A stretch of 64,000 nt of DNA from Micropruina sp. (GCA_016711205.1 JADJTM010000002.1:1394605-1458604); one strand, 5' to 3'; counted from the first letter of the stretch, positions 40,667-49,223 are shown. The notes: generated from the sequence alone by a model not told the origin. Made by a program: numbers and translations.

Positions 40667-41869
40667 CTAGAGGGCGCCGGCGAGATGCGCTCCCGCCACG
40701 TAGCCCGCGGCCAGGGACGCCGCCACCGTGCGGATCGTGTGGTCGCCGGGCAGGAACCGCGACGAATGCAGCCCGACGTCGTGCCTGGTGTCGGCCTCTG
40801 CGCCGGTGCCGACGAACATCATCACGATCGGCACCCGCTGGCCGAAGTGGCTGAAGTCGTCCGCGCCCAGTGAGCGGAACGGCTCCTCGGCCACCGGCAG
40901 TCCGGCGGCGCGAAGCAGCGGGTCCAGGGACACCACCAGATCGTGGGCGTTGCTGAGCACCGGGTCGCCGCGCAGCAGGCTCACCTCCGCCCGGGCGCCG
41001 CGGGCAGCCGCGGTGTGCTCCGCGAACCGGCGCACCTCGGTGTGCAGCAGGTGGCGGTCGCTCTCGTGCATGGTGCGGATGATGCCCTGCAGCTTCGCCG
41101 AGTCGGGGATGATGTTGTGCGTTGCGCCGGCCTCGAGCCGTCCGATGCTGATCAGCGCGGCGTGAGTCGGGTCGATCAGGCGTCCGACCAGCTCGTACAG
41201 CCCGGACGCGATGGACGCCAGCACCGGCACCGGGTCGATCGTCACGTGCGGGTACGCGCCGTGGCCACCGTAGCCGCGCACCACGATGTCGAAGGCGTCC
41301 GCGGCCGCGTTGACGCCGCCGATACCGCTGCTGATCAGGCCGTCCGGCACCCTCGGCTGCAGGTGCGCGCCGATCACCGCACGAACGCACTGCTGCTCCA
41401 GCACGCCGCTCTCGAGCACCTCCGGGGCCCCGGACGGCTGGCATTCCTCGCGGGGTTGGAAGAGTCCGAGCATGCCGATCGGCAGGTCGATCCGGCCGGC
41501 CGCCTTCAGCACCGCCCACGCCGCCGCCATGTGGACGTCGTGGCCGCACGCATGCATCGAGCCGTTGGTCGCGGCCCAGTCGACGCCGGTGCGCTCGGCG
41601 ATCGGCAGCGCGTCCAGCTCGCTGCGGACGGCGACGGACGGACCGTCCGGGCCGAGCCGGGTCCAGAAGCCGGTCTGGGCCAGGGGCGTGGTGCGGCGAT
41701 CAAGCGCAGCGCTCAGCAGATCGGTGGTGGGCTGTTCCAGCCCACCCACGTACGGGTCCGTATGAATCGCCCGGCGGAGCGCCTGGGCCTGCGGCAGCAT
41801 CGCGTCGATACCGGCCAGGAGTTCGTCTAGCAGTTCGAGCGCATGCGGATTGGGCCAGCCAGAAGTCAC
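40667..41869 (-). CDS. M20D-family amidohydrolase / aminoacylase-like metallopeptidase
   Basis: The 400-residue enzyme has the M20 metallopeptidase fold: VAVRSELDALPI, the metal motif MHACGHDVHMAAAW, LFQPREECQPSGAPEVLE containing the catalytic glutamates, a dimerisation insert (VRGYGGHGAYPHVTIDPV), THNIIPDSAKLQGIIRT and a final HSSRFLPGDHTI with the last histidine ligand shifted from the usual HxP. Relatives remove acyl groups from amino acids or hydrolyse indole-acetyl or peptide amides. The exact substrate is unknown. It is followed by the rRNA methyltransferase gene upstream on the same strand. Confidence 0.85.
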   Translation of the reverse strand: MTSGWPNPHALELLDELLAGIDAMLPQAQALRRAIHTDPYVGGLEQPTTDLLSAALDRRTTPLAQTGFWTRLGPDGPSVAVRSELDALPIAERTGVDWAATNGSMHACGHDVHMAAAWAVLKAAGRIDLPIGMLGLFQPREECQPSGAPEVLESGVLEQQCVRAVIGAHLQPRVPDGLISSGIGGVNAAADAFDIVVRGYGGHGAYPHVTIDPVPVLASIASGLYELVGRLIDPTHAALISIGRLEAGATHNIIPDSAKLQGIIRTMHESDRHLLHTEVRRFAEHTAAARGARAEVSLLRGDPVLSNAHDLVVSLDPLLRAAGLPVAEEPFRSLGADDFSHFGQRVPIVMMFVGTGAEADTRHDVGLHSSRFLPGDHTIRTVAASLAAGYVAGAHLAGAL

Positions 41870-41897
41870 AACCGGGCAGTCTAGCGGTGCGCGCCGC

Positions 41898-42716
41898 TCA
41901 CGCTGTGATCGACACCGGACGGAACACGCTGAGTTCGACCGACAGCTCGATTTGCTCTGCGGCGTCGGCGTGCGGCGGGTCGTGAAAGGCGTTGGGACCC
42001 ATCCGGATCACGTCGTCGACCAGGTCGGCGGCGATGGTGGCCTGCAGCCGGTAGGTCCGCGTGTGTTCCAGCTCGAACCGATCGGACGCCGCCGACCGCA
42101 GCCGCGTCTGCTTGTCGTCGTCGATGCCGAGCAACCCGTATCGCGCGCGCAGCCCGGCCAGGTGCGCTGCCGTGGGCGTGACGACCAGCAGCCGCCCGTC
42201 CGGACGCAGCACGCGGGCGAACTCGGGCAGGTTTCGGGGCGCGAACACGCACAGCACCACGTCGACGGCCCCAGTGCGCACCGGTAGGCCGCGCCACACG
42301 TCCGCCACCAGCGACGCGACCCGATGGTGTGCCCGCGCCGCACGTCTGGCCGCCGCACGCGAGACGTCGAGGGCGAGGCCGCGGGCCGGTGGACGGGCCT
42401 CGACCAGCTCGGCCAGGTAGTGACCCGTGCCCGCACCGGCTTCGAGCACCGTCTCGATGCCGGTCAGGGGCACGTGCTCGTCCAGGGCGCGAGACACGAA
42501 GCCGAACAGCCCGGACGACAGCACCCGCCCGCGGGCCTCCAGCATGGCGGCCGTGTCGGCGTTGGCGGGCTCGGGGCCGGCGGCCAGGTTGAGGTAGCCC
42601 TGCTTCGCCACGTCGAAGCTGTGTCCGGCGGCGCAGACCCAGCGGGCGCCGTCCGCGTTCAGGTCAGCGGCGCAGTGTGGGCAGCGCAGCAGTCCGCGGG
42701 CGACGTGCAGCGTCAT
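41898..42716 (-). CDS. 23S rRNA (guanine-N1) methyltransferase, RlmA/TlrB family
   Basis: The 272-residue product begins with the RlmA-type zinc finger LRCPHCAADLNADGARWVC and AAGHSFDVAKQGYLNL, followed by a Rossmann SAM-binding domain with VLEAGAGTGHYLAEL and VDVVLCVFAPRNLPEFARVL. RlmA(I) methylates G745 and TlrB/RlmA(II) methylates G748 of 23S rRNA; TlrB gives low-level tylosin resistance. As in RlmA(II), Gram-positive context suggests G748, but this is inferred. The ATG at 42716 lies 10 nt after the SDR gene, so the two are likely co-transcribed. Confidence 0.88.
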   Translation of the reverse strand: MTLHVARGLLRCPHCAADLNADGARWVCAAGHSFDVAKQGYLNLAAGPEPANADTAAMLEARGRVLSSGLFGFVSRALDEHVPLTGIETVLEAGAGTGHYLAELVEARPPARGLALDVSRAAARRAARAHHRVASLVADVWRGLPVRTGAVDVVLCVFAPRNLPEFARVLRPDGRLLVVTPTAAHLAGLRARYGLLGIDDDKQTRLRSAASDRFELEHTRTYRLQATIAADLVDDVIRMGPNAFHDPPHADAAEQIELSVELSVFRPVSITA

Positions 42717-42726
42717 GGCAGCGCGA

Positions 42727-43485
42727 TCACAGCGGCCGCATCGCTCCGCCGTCGACCGCGACCATCGACCCGGTGACGTAGGAGGCGGCGGGGGAGAGCA
42801 GAAAGGTGGCCACCCGGGCGAACTCGGCGGGCTCGCCCAGGCGGCCCAGCGGAATGGACGCCTCGGCGATCGCCCGCGCGGCTGCCGGATCGGGGCTCTG
42901 GTCGTACAGGTGGGCGACCCGCTCGGTGGCGACGGTGCCGGGCAGCAGCCCCACCACCCGGCCGCCGGACGGGCCGAGTTCGTCCGCGAGCTGCTTGATC
43001 AGCACCGCCAGGCCGGGACGCAGTCCGTTGGAGAGGGCCATCGATGGCAACGGCGTCTTGGCCGAGGACGACAGCACCCACGCCAGTGCCACCGGCGAGG
43101 TCGCGCCCGCGACCACCGCCCGGGCCACCCGCAGGCCGGCCAGAAAGACCGAGTTGAAGGCCTGCCGCCACTGCTCGTCGGTGGTGTCGAGCACGGCGCC
43201 CCTGGGTGGGCCGCCGACGCTGATCAGGGCGCCGTCCAGCCGTCCGAAGGTGGCCAGCGCCAGGTCGGCGGCCGCCGGTGCCGTGCAGTGATCGCTCAGG
43301 TCGCCGGCCAGCGCCACGGCCCGCTCAGGACCCAGCCGGTGCACGGCGTCGGCCAACGCCTCGGCGCGCCGGGCAACGAGAACCACCCGCGCACCCTCGG
43401 CGACCAGTTGGTCGGCGCTCGCGCGACCGAGCCCCGCGCTCGCGGCGGTGACGACGAACACCCGATCGCTGAGCCCCAGGTCCAT
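42727..43485 (-). CDS. SDR-family oxidoreductase lacking the YxxxK catalytic pair
   Basis: The 252-residue Rossmann protein has VFVVTAASAGLGRASADQL (a modified TGxxxGIG coenzyme loop) and ends in the standard SYVTGSMVAVDGGAM. In the active-site region (SSSAKTPLPSMALSNGLRPG) the Tyr and Lys of YxxxK align with Ser and Arg, so it belongs to the LSNxxR subgroup of classical SDRs whose chemistry is unclear. ATG 43485 gives a clean N-terminus. It is the first gene of a minus-strand pair with the rRNA methyltransferase. Confidence 0.82.
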   Translation of the reverse strand: MDLGLSDRVFVVTAASAGLGRASADQLVAEGARVVLVARRAEALADAVHRLGPERAVALAGDLSDHCTAPAAADLALATFGRLDGALISVGGPPRGAVLDTTDEQWRQAFNSVFLAGLRVARAVVAGATSPVALAWVLSSSAKTPLPSMALSNGLRPGLAVLIKQLADELGPSGGRVVGLLPGTVATERVAHLYDQSPDPAAARAIAEASIPLGRLGEPAEFARVATFLLSPAASYVTGSMVAVDGGAMRPL

Positions 43486-43530
43486 GTGGGCAACCCTATG
43501 CCGGGCGCGGCCGGTGCATACCGGCCGGAC

Positions 43531-43612
43531 ATTCTGAAATCCTGACACTCGTCGCACCCTCACCGCTGGACACGCCGTGAGACCTCGCGACTGGTGCGGG
43601 TGATTTCAGAAT
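43531..43612. repeat. 11-bp inverted repeat between SURF1 and SDR genes
   Basis: ATTCTGAAATC (43531-43541) and its exact complement GATTTCAGAAT (43602-43612) flank about 60 nt. The repeat lies just after the SURF1 stop and before the SDR start, both on the minus strand, so it may be a terminator-like stem or an operator pair. The spacer shows only partial further pairing. Confidence 0.45.
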
Positions 43613-43624
43613 CTCCTGGATCTC

Positions 43625-44443
43625 CTACTGGGCATCCGCCGACATCTGCGCCTTCTCGGCCGCCGCCGCTGCCCGGGCCGACTCGGCCGCCGCCCGCCGC
43701 CGGTCGCGCAGGTCGGAGCGGATCAGCACCACCAGGCCGAACGCCGCGATGCCGGCGAACGCAAACCACTGCAGGGCATAGCTGAAGTGCGAGCCCTCCG
43801 TCAGCTCGGGCGGGTGCACCGGCACCAGGCCGTCGGTGGCCGCGGGGGTGCTCGTCGTCGCCCCGATGTAGCCGTTCACCAACGGATACCCGATCACTGA
43901 GGCCACCGCGTCGGAGTTGATCAGCCGCATCGCACCCTCAGCGGGCGTCATCGCGTCGGCGCCACCCTGCTCGTTGCGTCGCACGTAGCCCACGATCGTC
44001 ACCTCGCCGGACGGCGGCGCCGGCGCGACTCGGGGAAAGTCCTGATCGGCCGGACGGGCGGCGAAACCCCTGCTCACCAGCACATCGCCGGCGCTGGCTC
44101 GCAGCGGCGTGACGATCTCCCAGCCCGTGGCGCCCGCATTCGACCGGTACCGGACGACGAACGAGTGCGCGGGGTCGAACGTGCCGGTCACGGTGACCCG
44201 CTGCCACTGGTCGGCATCGGTCAGCACGTGATTGAACACCGTGGTCCACTCGACCACCGGGGCGTTCTCATGGGCCACCACGATGCCGTTGTTGTCGCGG
44301 CGCTGTTGCAGCCGGTCCAGCTGCCAGCGGCCCAGATTGACGAAGGCGACCGCCAAGCAGGCCACCAGCAGCCCCATCGCTATCCACCGCACCCAGAGCC
44401 GTCCGCCCTGCGCGCCGCCACCCATCGTGCCCAAGCTCGGCAC
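43625..44443 (-). CDS. SURF1-family cytochrome oxidase assembly protein
   Basis: SURF1 proteins help insert heme A into subunit I of aa3-type cytochrome c oxidase. The 272-residue protein has the family architecture: an N-terminal membrane helix (IAMGLLVACLAVAFVNLGRW) directly followed by QLDRLQQRR, a large extracytoplasmic domain (VTGTFDPAHSFVVRYRSN, GDVLVSRGFAARP), and a C-terminal helix preceded by FSYALQWFAFAGIA. The C-terminus is an alanine-rich, charged tail. It begins 4 nt after the DUF3099 gene. ctaA and ctaB elsewhere in the window supply the heme. Confidence 0.9.
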   Translation of the reverse strand: MPSLGTMGGGAQGGRLWVRWIAMGLLVACLAVAFVNLGRWQLDRLQQRRDNNGIVVAHENAPVVEWTTVFNHVLTDADQWQRVTVTGTFDPAHSFVVRYRSNAGATGWEIVTPLRASAGDVLVSRGFAARPADQDFPRVAPAPPSGEVTIVGYVRRNEQGGADAMTPAEGAMRLINSDAVASVIGYPLVNGYIGATTSTPAATDGLVPVHPPELTEGSHFSYALQWFAFAGIAAFGLVVLIRSDLRDRRRAAAESARAAAAAEKAQMSADAQ

Positions 44444-44446
44444 GGG

Positions 44447-44761
44447 TCAGTCCTCCACCGAACCGGGCACGACGCCGCCCGTCCCCAGCGCCGGACGTTC
44501 CGACGGGGAGGAGTCCGCGACGTCGACCGGCCGGCGCCGATCGACCGCGTTCGCCAGCACCACGGCGATCGGCGGGATCACGGCCGCTCCGACGAACAGC
44601 ACCCAGTTCCAGGGGTTCGGTGCGAGGACGCCACCCGTGAAGCATGCCACCCGCACCGCCATCGTGAGCAGGTAGCGCTTGTTGCGCTCGTCGGCGTCCA
44701 GCGTCTTCGATCGCCGGGCGCTCGTGATCAGAACCGGTCGGCCCTGCGCGGCGTTACTCAC
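44447..44761 (-). CDS. DUF3099 family small membrane protein
   Basis: The 104-residue protein has an N-terminal LITSARRSKTLDADERNKRY motif characteristic of DUF3099 and two hydrophobic segments (MAVRVACFTGGVL; WVLFVGAAVIPPIAVVLA). The C-terminus is polar. Function is unknown; the family is confined to actinobacteria and often sits beside fabG or SURF1 genes. It starts with GTG at 44761 and is divergent from fabG. Confidence 0.85.
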   Translation of the reverse strand: MSNAAQGRPVLITSARRSKTLDADERNKRYLLTMAVRVACFTGGVLAPNPWNWVLFVGAAVIPPIAVVLANAVDRRRPVDVADSSPSERPALGTGGVVPGSVED

Positions 44762-44804
44762 GCTGACACTGTATGTCGTCCTGCTCGCGCGAAGCCTCCT
44801 CCGC

Positions 44805-44810
44805 TAGGGT
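44805..44810 (+). promoter_or_regulatory. Putative -10 element (TAGGGT) of leaderless fabG
   Basis: TAGGGT ends 7 nt before GTG 44818. Although the frame is open further upstream to 44773, this spacing and the conserved N-terminus favour 44818. Confidence 0.45.
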
Positions 44811-44817
44811 CTGCTCC

Positions 44818-45543
44818 GTGACGTCAACCGAGGCGGTGAGCGGCCGCAGCGCCGTGGTCACCGGAGGCAACAAAGGCATCGGCGCCGCCATCGTGCAGGC
44901 CCTCCTCGCGGACGGACACCGGGTGGCCAGCTTCTCCCGCGGCGGCGACGCCCCCGAGGGCGCGCTGGGCATCGCCTGCGACGTGACGGACGGCGCGCAG
45001 GTCGAGGCGGCGTTCAAGGCCGCCGAAGAGGCCCACGGACCGACCGAGATCCTGGTCGCCAACTCGGGGGTCACCAAGGACACCCTGATCCTGCGCATGA
45101 ACGACGCCGAGTGGGACCTGGTGATGGACACCAATCTCAAGGGCGCCTTCCGGTGCGCCAAGCGGGCCAGCCGCTCAATGCTGCGCCGGCGCTGGGGCCG
45201 CATCATCTTCACCGGCTCCGTGGTCGGCCTGTACGGCTCACCGGGTCAGGTGAACTACTCGGCGTCCAAGGCCGCGCTGGTCGGCATGGCGCGTTCGCTG
45301 ACCCGTGAGATCGGTAGCCGCGGGGTGACCGCCAACGTGGTGGCGCCCGGCTTCATCGAAACCGACATGACGGCGGTGCTGCCCGACGAGGTGGTGGCCG
45401 GGTACCGGTCGTCCATCCCGGCCGGACGACTCGGCCTGGTCGACGAGGTCGCGGCGACCGTCGCGTTTCTCGCAGGTGAGCGGGCCGGCTACATCTCCGG
45501 CGCCGTGATCCCGGTCGACGGCGGACTCGGCATGGGGCACTGA
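44818..45543 (+). CDS. fabG: 3-oxoacyl-ACP reductase FabG
   Basis: Reduces 3-oxoacyl-ACP in the type II fatty-acid elongation cycle. The 241-residue SDR has the NADPH loop AVVTGGNKGIGAAIV, catalytic Ser in FTGSVVGLYGSPG, the YxxxK pair in QVNYSASKAAL, and the C-terminal GYISGAVIPVDGG. It is immediately followed by fabI (11 nt), the same pair as mabA-inhA in mycobacteria, so both act in one elongation system. Start chosen by the -10 element. Confidence 0.93.
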   Translation: MTSTEAVSGRSAVVTGGNKGIGAAIVQALLADGHRVASFSRGGDAPEGALGIACDVTDGAQVEAAFKAAEEAHGPTEILVANSGVTKDTLILRMNDAEWDLVMDTNLKGAFRCAKRASRSMLRRRWGRIIFTGSVVGLYGSPGQVNYSASKAALVGMARSLTREIGSRGVTANVVAPGFIETDMTAVLPDEVVAGYRSSIPAGRLGLVDEVAATVAFLAGERAGYISGAVIPVDGGLGMGH

Positions 45544-45554
45544 AAGGAATCAGA

Positions 45555-46325
45555 ATGGGAATCCTCGAGGGCAAGACCGTGCTGGTCGCAGGCGTGACGA
45601 TGAACACGTCCATCGGCTACCGGGTGGCCGAACTGGCGGCAGAGCAGGGCGCGACCGTGCTGGTGTCCAACTTCGGCCGGGCGCTCAGCCTGACCCGGCG
45701 CATCGTCAAGCGGCTCGATCCCGAGCCGCCGGTGATCGAACTCGACGTCACCAACGACGAGCATCTGGCCGGGCTGGCCGACCAACTGCGCCAGCACGTC
45801 GACCACCTGGACGGCGTGGTGCACTCGATCGCCTTCGCCAACCCCGAAACCGCGCTCGGCGGCAAGTTTCTGACCACCCCGGCCGAGGACGTGAAGACCG
45901 CGATCCACGTGTCGGCGTATTCGCTGGTCTCGTTGGCGATGGCGTGCCGTCCCTTGATGGGACGGGGCGGCTCGATCGTCGGGCTGACCTTCGACGCCCG
46001 GCAGTCCTGGCCGCACTACGACTGGATGGGGGTGGCCAAGTCGGCGCTGGAGAGCAGCTCGCGCTACCTGGCGCGCTACCTGGGCCCCGACGGCATCCGT
46101 AGCAACGTGGTGGCCGCCGGGCCGCTGGAGACCATCGCCAAGAAGGCGATCCCGGGCGCGCAGGATTTCAACGACATCTGGGGCACCCGGGCCCCGCTGG
46201 GCTGGGACGAGCGCGACCTCGATCCGACCGCCAAGGGCGTGGTCGCGCTGCTTTCGGACTGGCTGCCCGCCACCTCGGGCGAAATGCTGCACGTGGACGG
46301 CGGGCTGCATTCGACGGGTGCCTGA
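45555..46325 (+). CDS. fabI: Enoyl-ACP reductase FabI (InhA-like)
   Basis: NADH-dependent enoyl-ACP reductase, last step of fatty-acid elongation. The 256-residue product has the diverged FabI coenzyme loop VAGVTMNTSIGYRVA, the catalytic Tyr and Lys in HYDWMGVAKSALESSSRYLA (Y-x6-K spacing typical of FabI/InhA), and the substrate loop GPLETIAKKAIPG. AAAGGAATCAG lies just before the ATG. It is second gene in the fabG-fabI pair. Confidence 0.95.
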   Translation: MGILEGKTVLVAGVTMNTSIGYRVAELAAEQGATVLVSNFGRALSLTRRIVKRLDPEPPVIELDVTNDEHLAGLADQLRQHVDHLDGVVHSIAFANPETALGGKFLTTPAEDVKTAIHVSAYSLVSLAMACRPLMGRGGSIVGLTFDARQSWPHYDWMGVAKSALESSSRYLARYLGPDGIRSNVVAAGPLETIAKKAIPGAQDFNDIWGTRAPLGWDERDLDPTAKGVVALLSDWLPATSGEMLHVDGGLHSTGA

Positions 46326-46329
46326 AAGG

Positions 46330-46335
46330 TAGGTT
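46330..46335 (+). promoter_or_regulatory. Putative -10 element (TAGGTT) for the ABC ATPase gene
   Basis: TAGGTT is followed by 6 nt and the ATG at 46342. AAAGG upstream could equally be a ribosome binding site for a read-through message from fabI. Confidence 0.35.
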
Positions 46336-46341
46336 GGCGGC

Positions 46342-47127
46342 ATGGCAGTGGTAGCGGAGCTCGCGGGTGTTTCGATCGTGCGCGGCGACGCCATTCTGCT
46401 CGACTCCGTGGACTGGCGCATCGACGAGGCGGACCGCTGGGTGATCATCGGCCCCAACGGGGCCGGCAAAACCACCATGCTGCAGATCCTCGCCGCCCAG
46501 CTGCACCCGTCGTCCGGTTTGGCCGAGGTGCTCGGTGAGGTGCTCGGCTCGGTGGACGTGTTCGAGCTGCGTCCGCGCATCGGGATGGCTTCGGCGGCCC
46601 TGGCCGACCGCATCCCCCGCAGCGAGCGGGTGGCGGACGTCGTGGTGTCGGCCGCGTACGCCGTGATGGGGCGCTGGCGCGAGAGCTACGACCTGGCCGA
46701 CCTTTCCCGCGCCGTGGACCTGATGAATCAACTGCGGGTGGGGCACCTGGCCTACCGCACGTTCGGCACCCTCAGCGAGGGCGAACGCAAGCGGGTGCAG
46801 ATCGCCCGGGCGCTGATGACCGACCCCGAGCTGCTGCTGCTGGACGAACCCGCGGCCGGTCTCGACCTGGCCGGACGCGAGTCTCTGGTCGCCACGCTCA
46901 GTGAGCTGTGCCGCGACCCGAACGCCCCTGCGACGGTGCTGGTCACCCACCACGTCGAAGAGATCCCGGCCGGGATCACCCATGCGCTGCTGCTCAAGCA
47001 GGGCAAAGTACTGGCCGCTGGACCCATCGAGCACGTGCTCACCGCTGACAAGCTGAGCGAGACCTTTGACATTCCTTTGGAAGTGACCCGCAGCGCCGGC
47101 CGTTGGAGCGCCAGGGGCAAGGCATGA
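46342..47127 (+). CDS. Stand-alone ABC ATP-binding protein
   Basis: The 261-residue ATPase has Walker A GPNGAGKTTML, a signature FGTLSEGERKRVQIARAL (SEGE in place of SGGE), Walker B LLLLDEPAAGLDLAG and an H-loop VTHHVEEI. No permease gene is adjacent. Similar YlmA-like ATPases lie beside cell-envelope genes in many actinobacteria, with unknown transport partners. It ends 7 nt before the NfeD gene. Confidence 0.85.
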   Translation: MAVVAELAGVSIVRGDAILLDSVDWRIDEADRWVIIGPNGAGKTTMLQILAAQLHPSSGLAEVLGEVLGSVDVFELRPRIGMASAALADRIPRSERVADVVVSAAYAVMGRWRESYDLADLSRAVDLMNQLRVGHLAYRTFGTLSEGERKRVQIARALMTDPELLLLDEPAAGLDLAGRESLVATLSELCRDPNAPATVLVTHHVEEIPAGITHALLLKQGKVLAAGPIEHVLTADKLSETFDIPLEVTRSAGRWSARGKA

Positions 47128-47134
47128 TGGGGGT

Positions 47135-47587
47135 ATGTGGGATTGGCTGAGCGCGAACTGGTGGGCGGTCTGGCTGATCGCCGCCGCAGTGCTGGCGCTG
47201 GCTGAGTCCCTCACCCTCGACTTCACCCTGCTGATGCTCGCCGCCGGCGCTCTCGCCGGGGCCGGTGCGGCACTCCTGTTCCCCGGCCTGGTGCTCGTGC
47301 ACGTCGTGGTGGCGGTGCTGGTGGCGTTCGCCTTGCTGTTCCTGCTGCGGCCCACGCTGCTCGCCAAGGTGCGCTCGGCTCCCGGCTACCGCTCGTCCCT
47401 GCAGCGCATGGTCGGCAGCACCGGCCGCGCGCTGACCGCCATCGACGGACGTGCCGGCGAGGTCAAGGTGGCGGGCGAGATCTGGCAGGCCCGTAGCTTC
47501 AACGAAGAGCCCATCGAGGAGGGCGCAGCCGTCGAGATCTACGAGGTCGACGGAACCACCGTCGTCGTCTACCCCAAGGAGCACTGA
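47135..47587 (+). CDS. NfeD-like membrane protein
   Basis: The 150-residue protein has three hydrophobic segments (WAVWLIAAAVLALAESLTLD, LLMLAAGALAGAGAALLF, VLVHVVVAVLVAFALLFLL) followed by a small OB-fold domain (GSTGRALTAIDGRAGEVKVA, GAAVEIYEVDGTTVVVYP). NfeD proteins are typically encoded with an SPFH protein, as here (7 nt upstream of it). They are thought to organise membrane microdomains together. Confidence 0.88.
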   Translation: MWDWLSANWWAVWLIAAAVLALAESLTLDFTLLMLAAGALAGAGAALLFPGLVLVHVVVAVLVAFALLFLLRPTLLAKVRSAPGYRSSLQRMVGSTGRALTAIDGRAGEVKVAGEIWQARSFNEEPIEEGAAVEIYEVDGTTVVVYPKEH

Positions 47588-47594
47588 GCCCGGT

Positions 47595-48800
47595 ATGGAA
47601 TTCATCGTCCCGATCATCATTCTCGTCATGGCGGTGGCGCTGCTCACCCAGGCGCTGAAGGTGATCCGCCAGCAGCAGGTCGGCATCGTCGAGCGGCTGG
47701 GCAAGTTCAACCGCACCCTCGACCCGGGCCCGCACCTGCTGGTGCCGCTGATCGACAGCGTGCGCTACACGATGGACATGCGCGAGGCCGTGGTGCCGTT
47801 TCCGCCGCAGGGCGTGATCACCGAGGACAACCTGATGGTGAGCATCGACTCGGTGATCTACTTTCAGGTGGTCGACCCGGTGCGCGCCGCCTACGAGGCG
47901 CAGAACTACATTCAGGCCATCGAACAGCTCACCATGACCACCTTGCGCAACATCATCGGCGGCCTCGATCTGGAGCAGACCCTGACCAGCCGCGAAGAGA
48001 TCAACGCCAAGCTGCGCTCGGTCCTGGACGAGGCGACCGGCAAGTGGGGCATCAAGGTCAACCGGGTCGAGTTGCGTTCGATCGAGCCGCCCGCAACGAT
48101 CCGCGACGCGATGGAGAAGGGGGCGCGGGCCGAGCGCGACAAGCGGGCGGCGATCCTGTTGGCCGAGGGCCAGCGGCAGTCACAGATCCTGTCCGCCTCG
48201 GGCGACCGCGAGGCGTCCATTCTGCGGGCGCAGGGCGAACGCGAGTCGGCGGTGCTGCGGGCGCAGGCCGACCGGCAGGCGCAGATGCTGCGCTCCGAGG
48301 GCGAGGCGCAGGCGATCACCACCGTCTTCGGCGCCATCCATGCCGGCAAGCCCGACCAGTCGCTGCTGGCCTACCAGTACCTGCAGATGCTGCCCAACCT
48401 GGCCCGCGGCGACGCCAACAAAGTGTGGATCGTGCCGTCGGAACTGAACGACGCGCTGAAGGGCCTGGGCAAGGCGGCCGGCGATCTGCTGTCGGGCGCG
48501 AGCTATGGAAGCACGTCCGGCGAGTTCAGCGCCCCGAAGAAGATCGATGTGTTCGCCGAGATCGCACAGCAGAAGATCGAGGCCGAGGGCGAGGCCGGAC
48601 GGGCCGTTGAGCAGGCGATCGCCGAGGCCCAGCAGATGGAGGCCGGACGGCAGCGCCGGCTCAGCACCGGCGCACAGGCTCCGGCGCTCGATGTCGGGTC
48701 GGTCCCTGAGCCGTCCAGCGCCCCGGCAGCCGATGAGGCCGCGGAGCAGTCCACGGGGGCGGCCCCGGAGCCGCAGCCCGAGGGCGGCAGCCGGCCGTAG
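47595..48800 (+). CDS. SPFH/Band 7 domain protein (stomatin-like, paraslipin)
   Basis: The 401-residue protein has an N-terminal membrane helix (FIVPIIILVMAVALLTQALK), the SPFH domain starting VIRQQQVGIVERLGKFNRTL with NRVELRSIEPPATIRDAMEK, and a long coiled coil (AERDKRAAILLAEGQRQSQI ... RAQADRQAQMLRSEGEAQAI) for oligomerisation. The C-terminal 100 residues become Ala/Pro/Glu-rich and disordered. It is the stomatin partner of the NfeD protein upstream. A cluster of hairpin repeats follows the stop codon. Confidence 0.92.
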   Translation: MEFIVPIIILVMAVALLTQALKVIRQQQVGIVERLGKFNRTLDPGPHLLVPLIDSVRYTMDMREAVVPFPPQGVITEDNLMVSIDSVIYFQVVDPVRAAYEAQNYIQAIEQLTMTTLRNIIGGLDLEQTLTSREEINAKLRSVLDEATGKWGIKVNRVELRSIEPPATIRDAMEKGARAERDKRAAILLAEGQRQSQILSASGDREASILRAQGERESAVLRAQADRQAQMLRSEGEAQAITTVFGAIHAGKPDQSLLAYQYLQMLPNLARGDANKVWIVPSELNDALKGLGKAAGDLLSGASYGSTSGEFSAPKKIDVFAEIAQQKIEAEGEAGRAVEQAIAEAQQMEAGRQRRLSTGAQAPALDVGSVPEPSSAPAADEAAEQSTGAAPEPQPEGGSRP

Positions 48801-48828
48801 CCCTGGTCAGTCTCCGGCGTCGAGCCGG

Positions 48829-49223
48829 TGAGCAGGAATCGGGGACGGTTCCGCATTCCTGCTCAGGGGTGCGAGCAAGAATCGGGGACGGTTCCGCATT
48901 CCTGCTCACCGCGCCGTGCGATGTCTTGGACGTCTCCCCGGTCAACGCGAGATCTCGGCAGCCGTCAATGCCGGTGAGCAAGAATCGGGGACTGAGCAAG
49001 AATAGGGGACGGTTCCGCATTCTTGCTCACCTGTGCCGTGCGATGCCTTGGACGTCTCCCGGGTTTGCGCCGGATCTCAAGCCAGCGGGCGGTGAGCAGG
49101 AATGCGGAACCGTCCCCATTCCTGCTCAGGCCCAGTGAGCAGGAATGCGGAACCGTCCCCAATTCCTGCTCAGGCACTGGCGCCCGTGAGCAGGAATGCG
49201 GAACCGTCCCCCATTCCTGCTCA
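48829..49223. repeat. Cluster of six 37-bp hairpin repeats plus one partial copy
   Basis: Copies lie at 48829-48865, 48872-48908, 48993-49029, 49093-49128, 49136-49172 and 49187-49223, with a partial one at 48975-48992. Each has TGAGCAGGAAT and ATTCCTGCTCA arms around a centre CGGGGACGGTTCCGC or its complement. The first three full copies have one orientation and the last three the reverse. Two spacers (48909-48974, 49030-49092) are also homologous, both containing GTGCGATG-CTTGGACGTCTCC-like sequence. The cluster lies between convergent genes, and the last copy supplies the stop codon of the symporter gene. Confidence 0.9.

Noticed and set aside
48829..49223. Possible CRISPR array of 37-bp repeats
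   Set aside because: Copies occur in both orientations with irregular, partly homologous spacers and no cas genes; they fit a REP-like family better.
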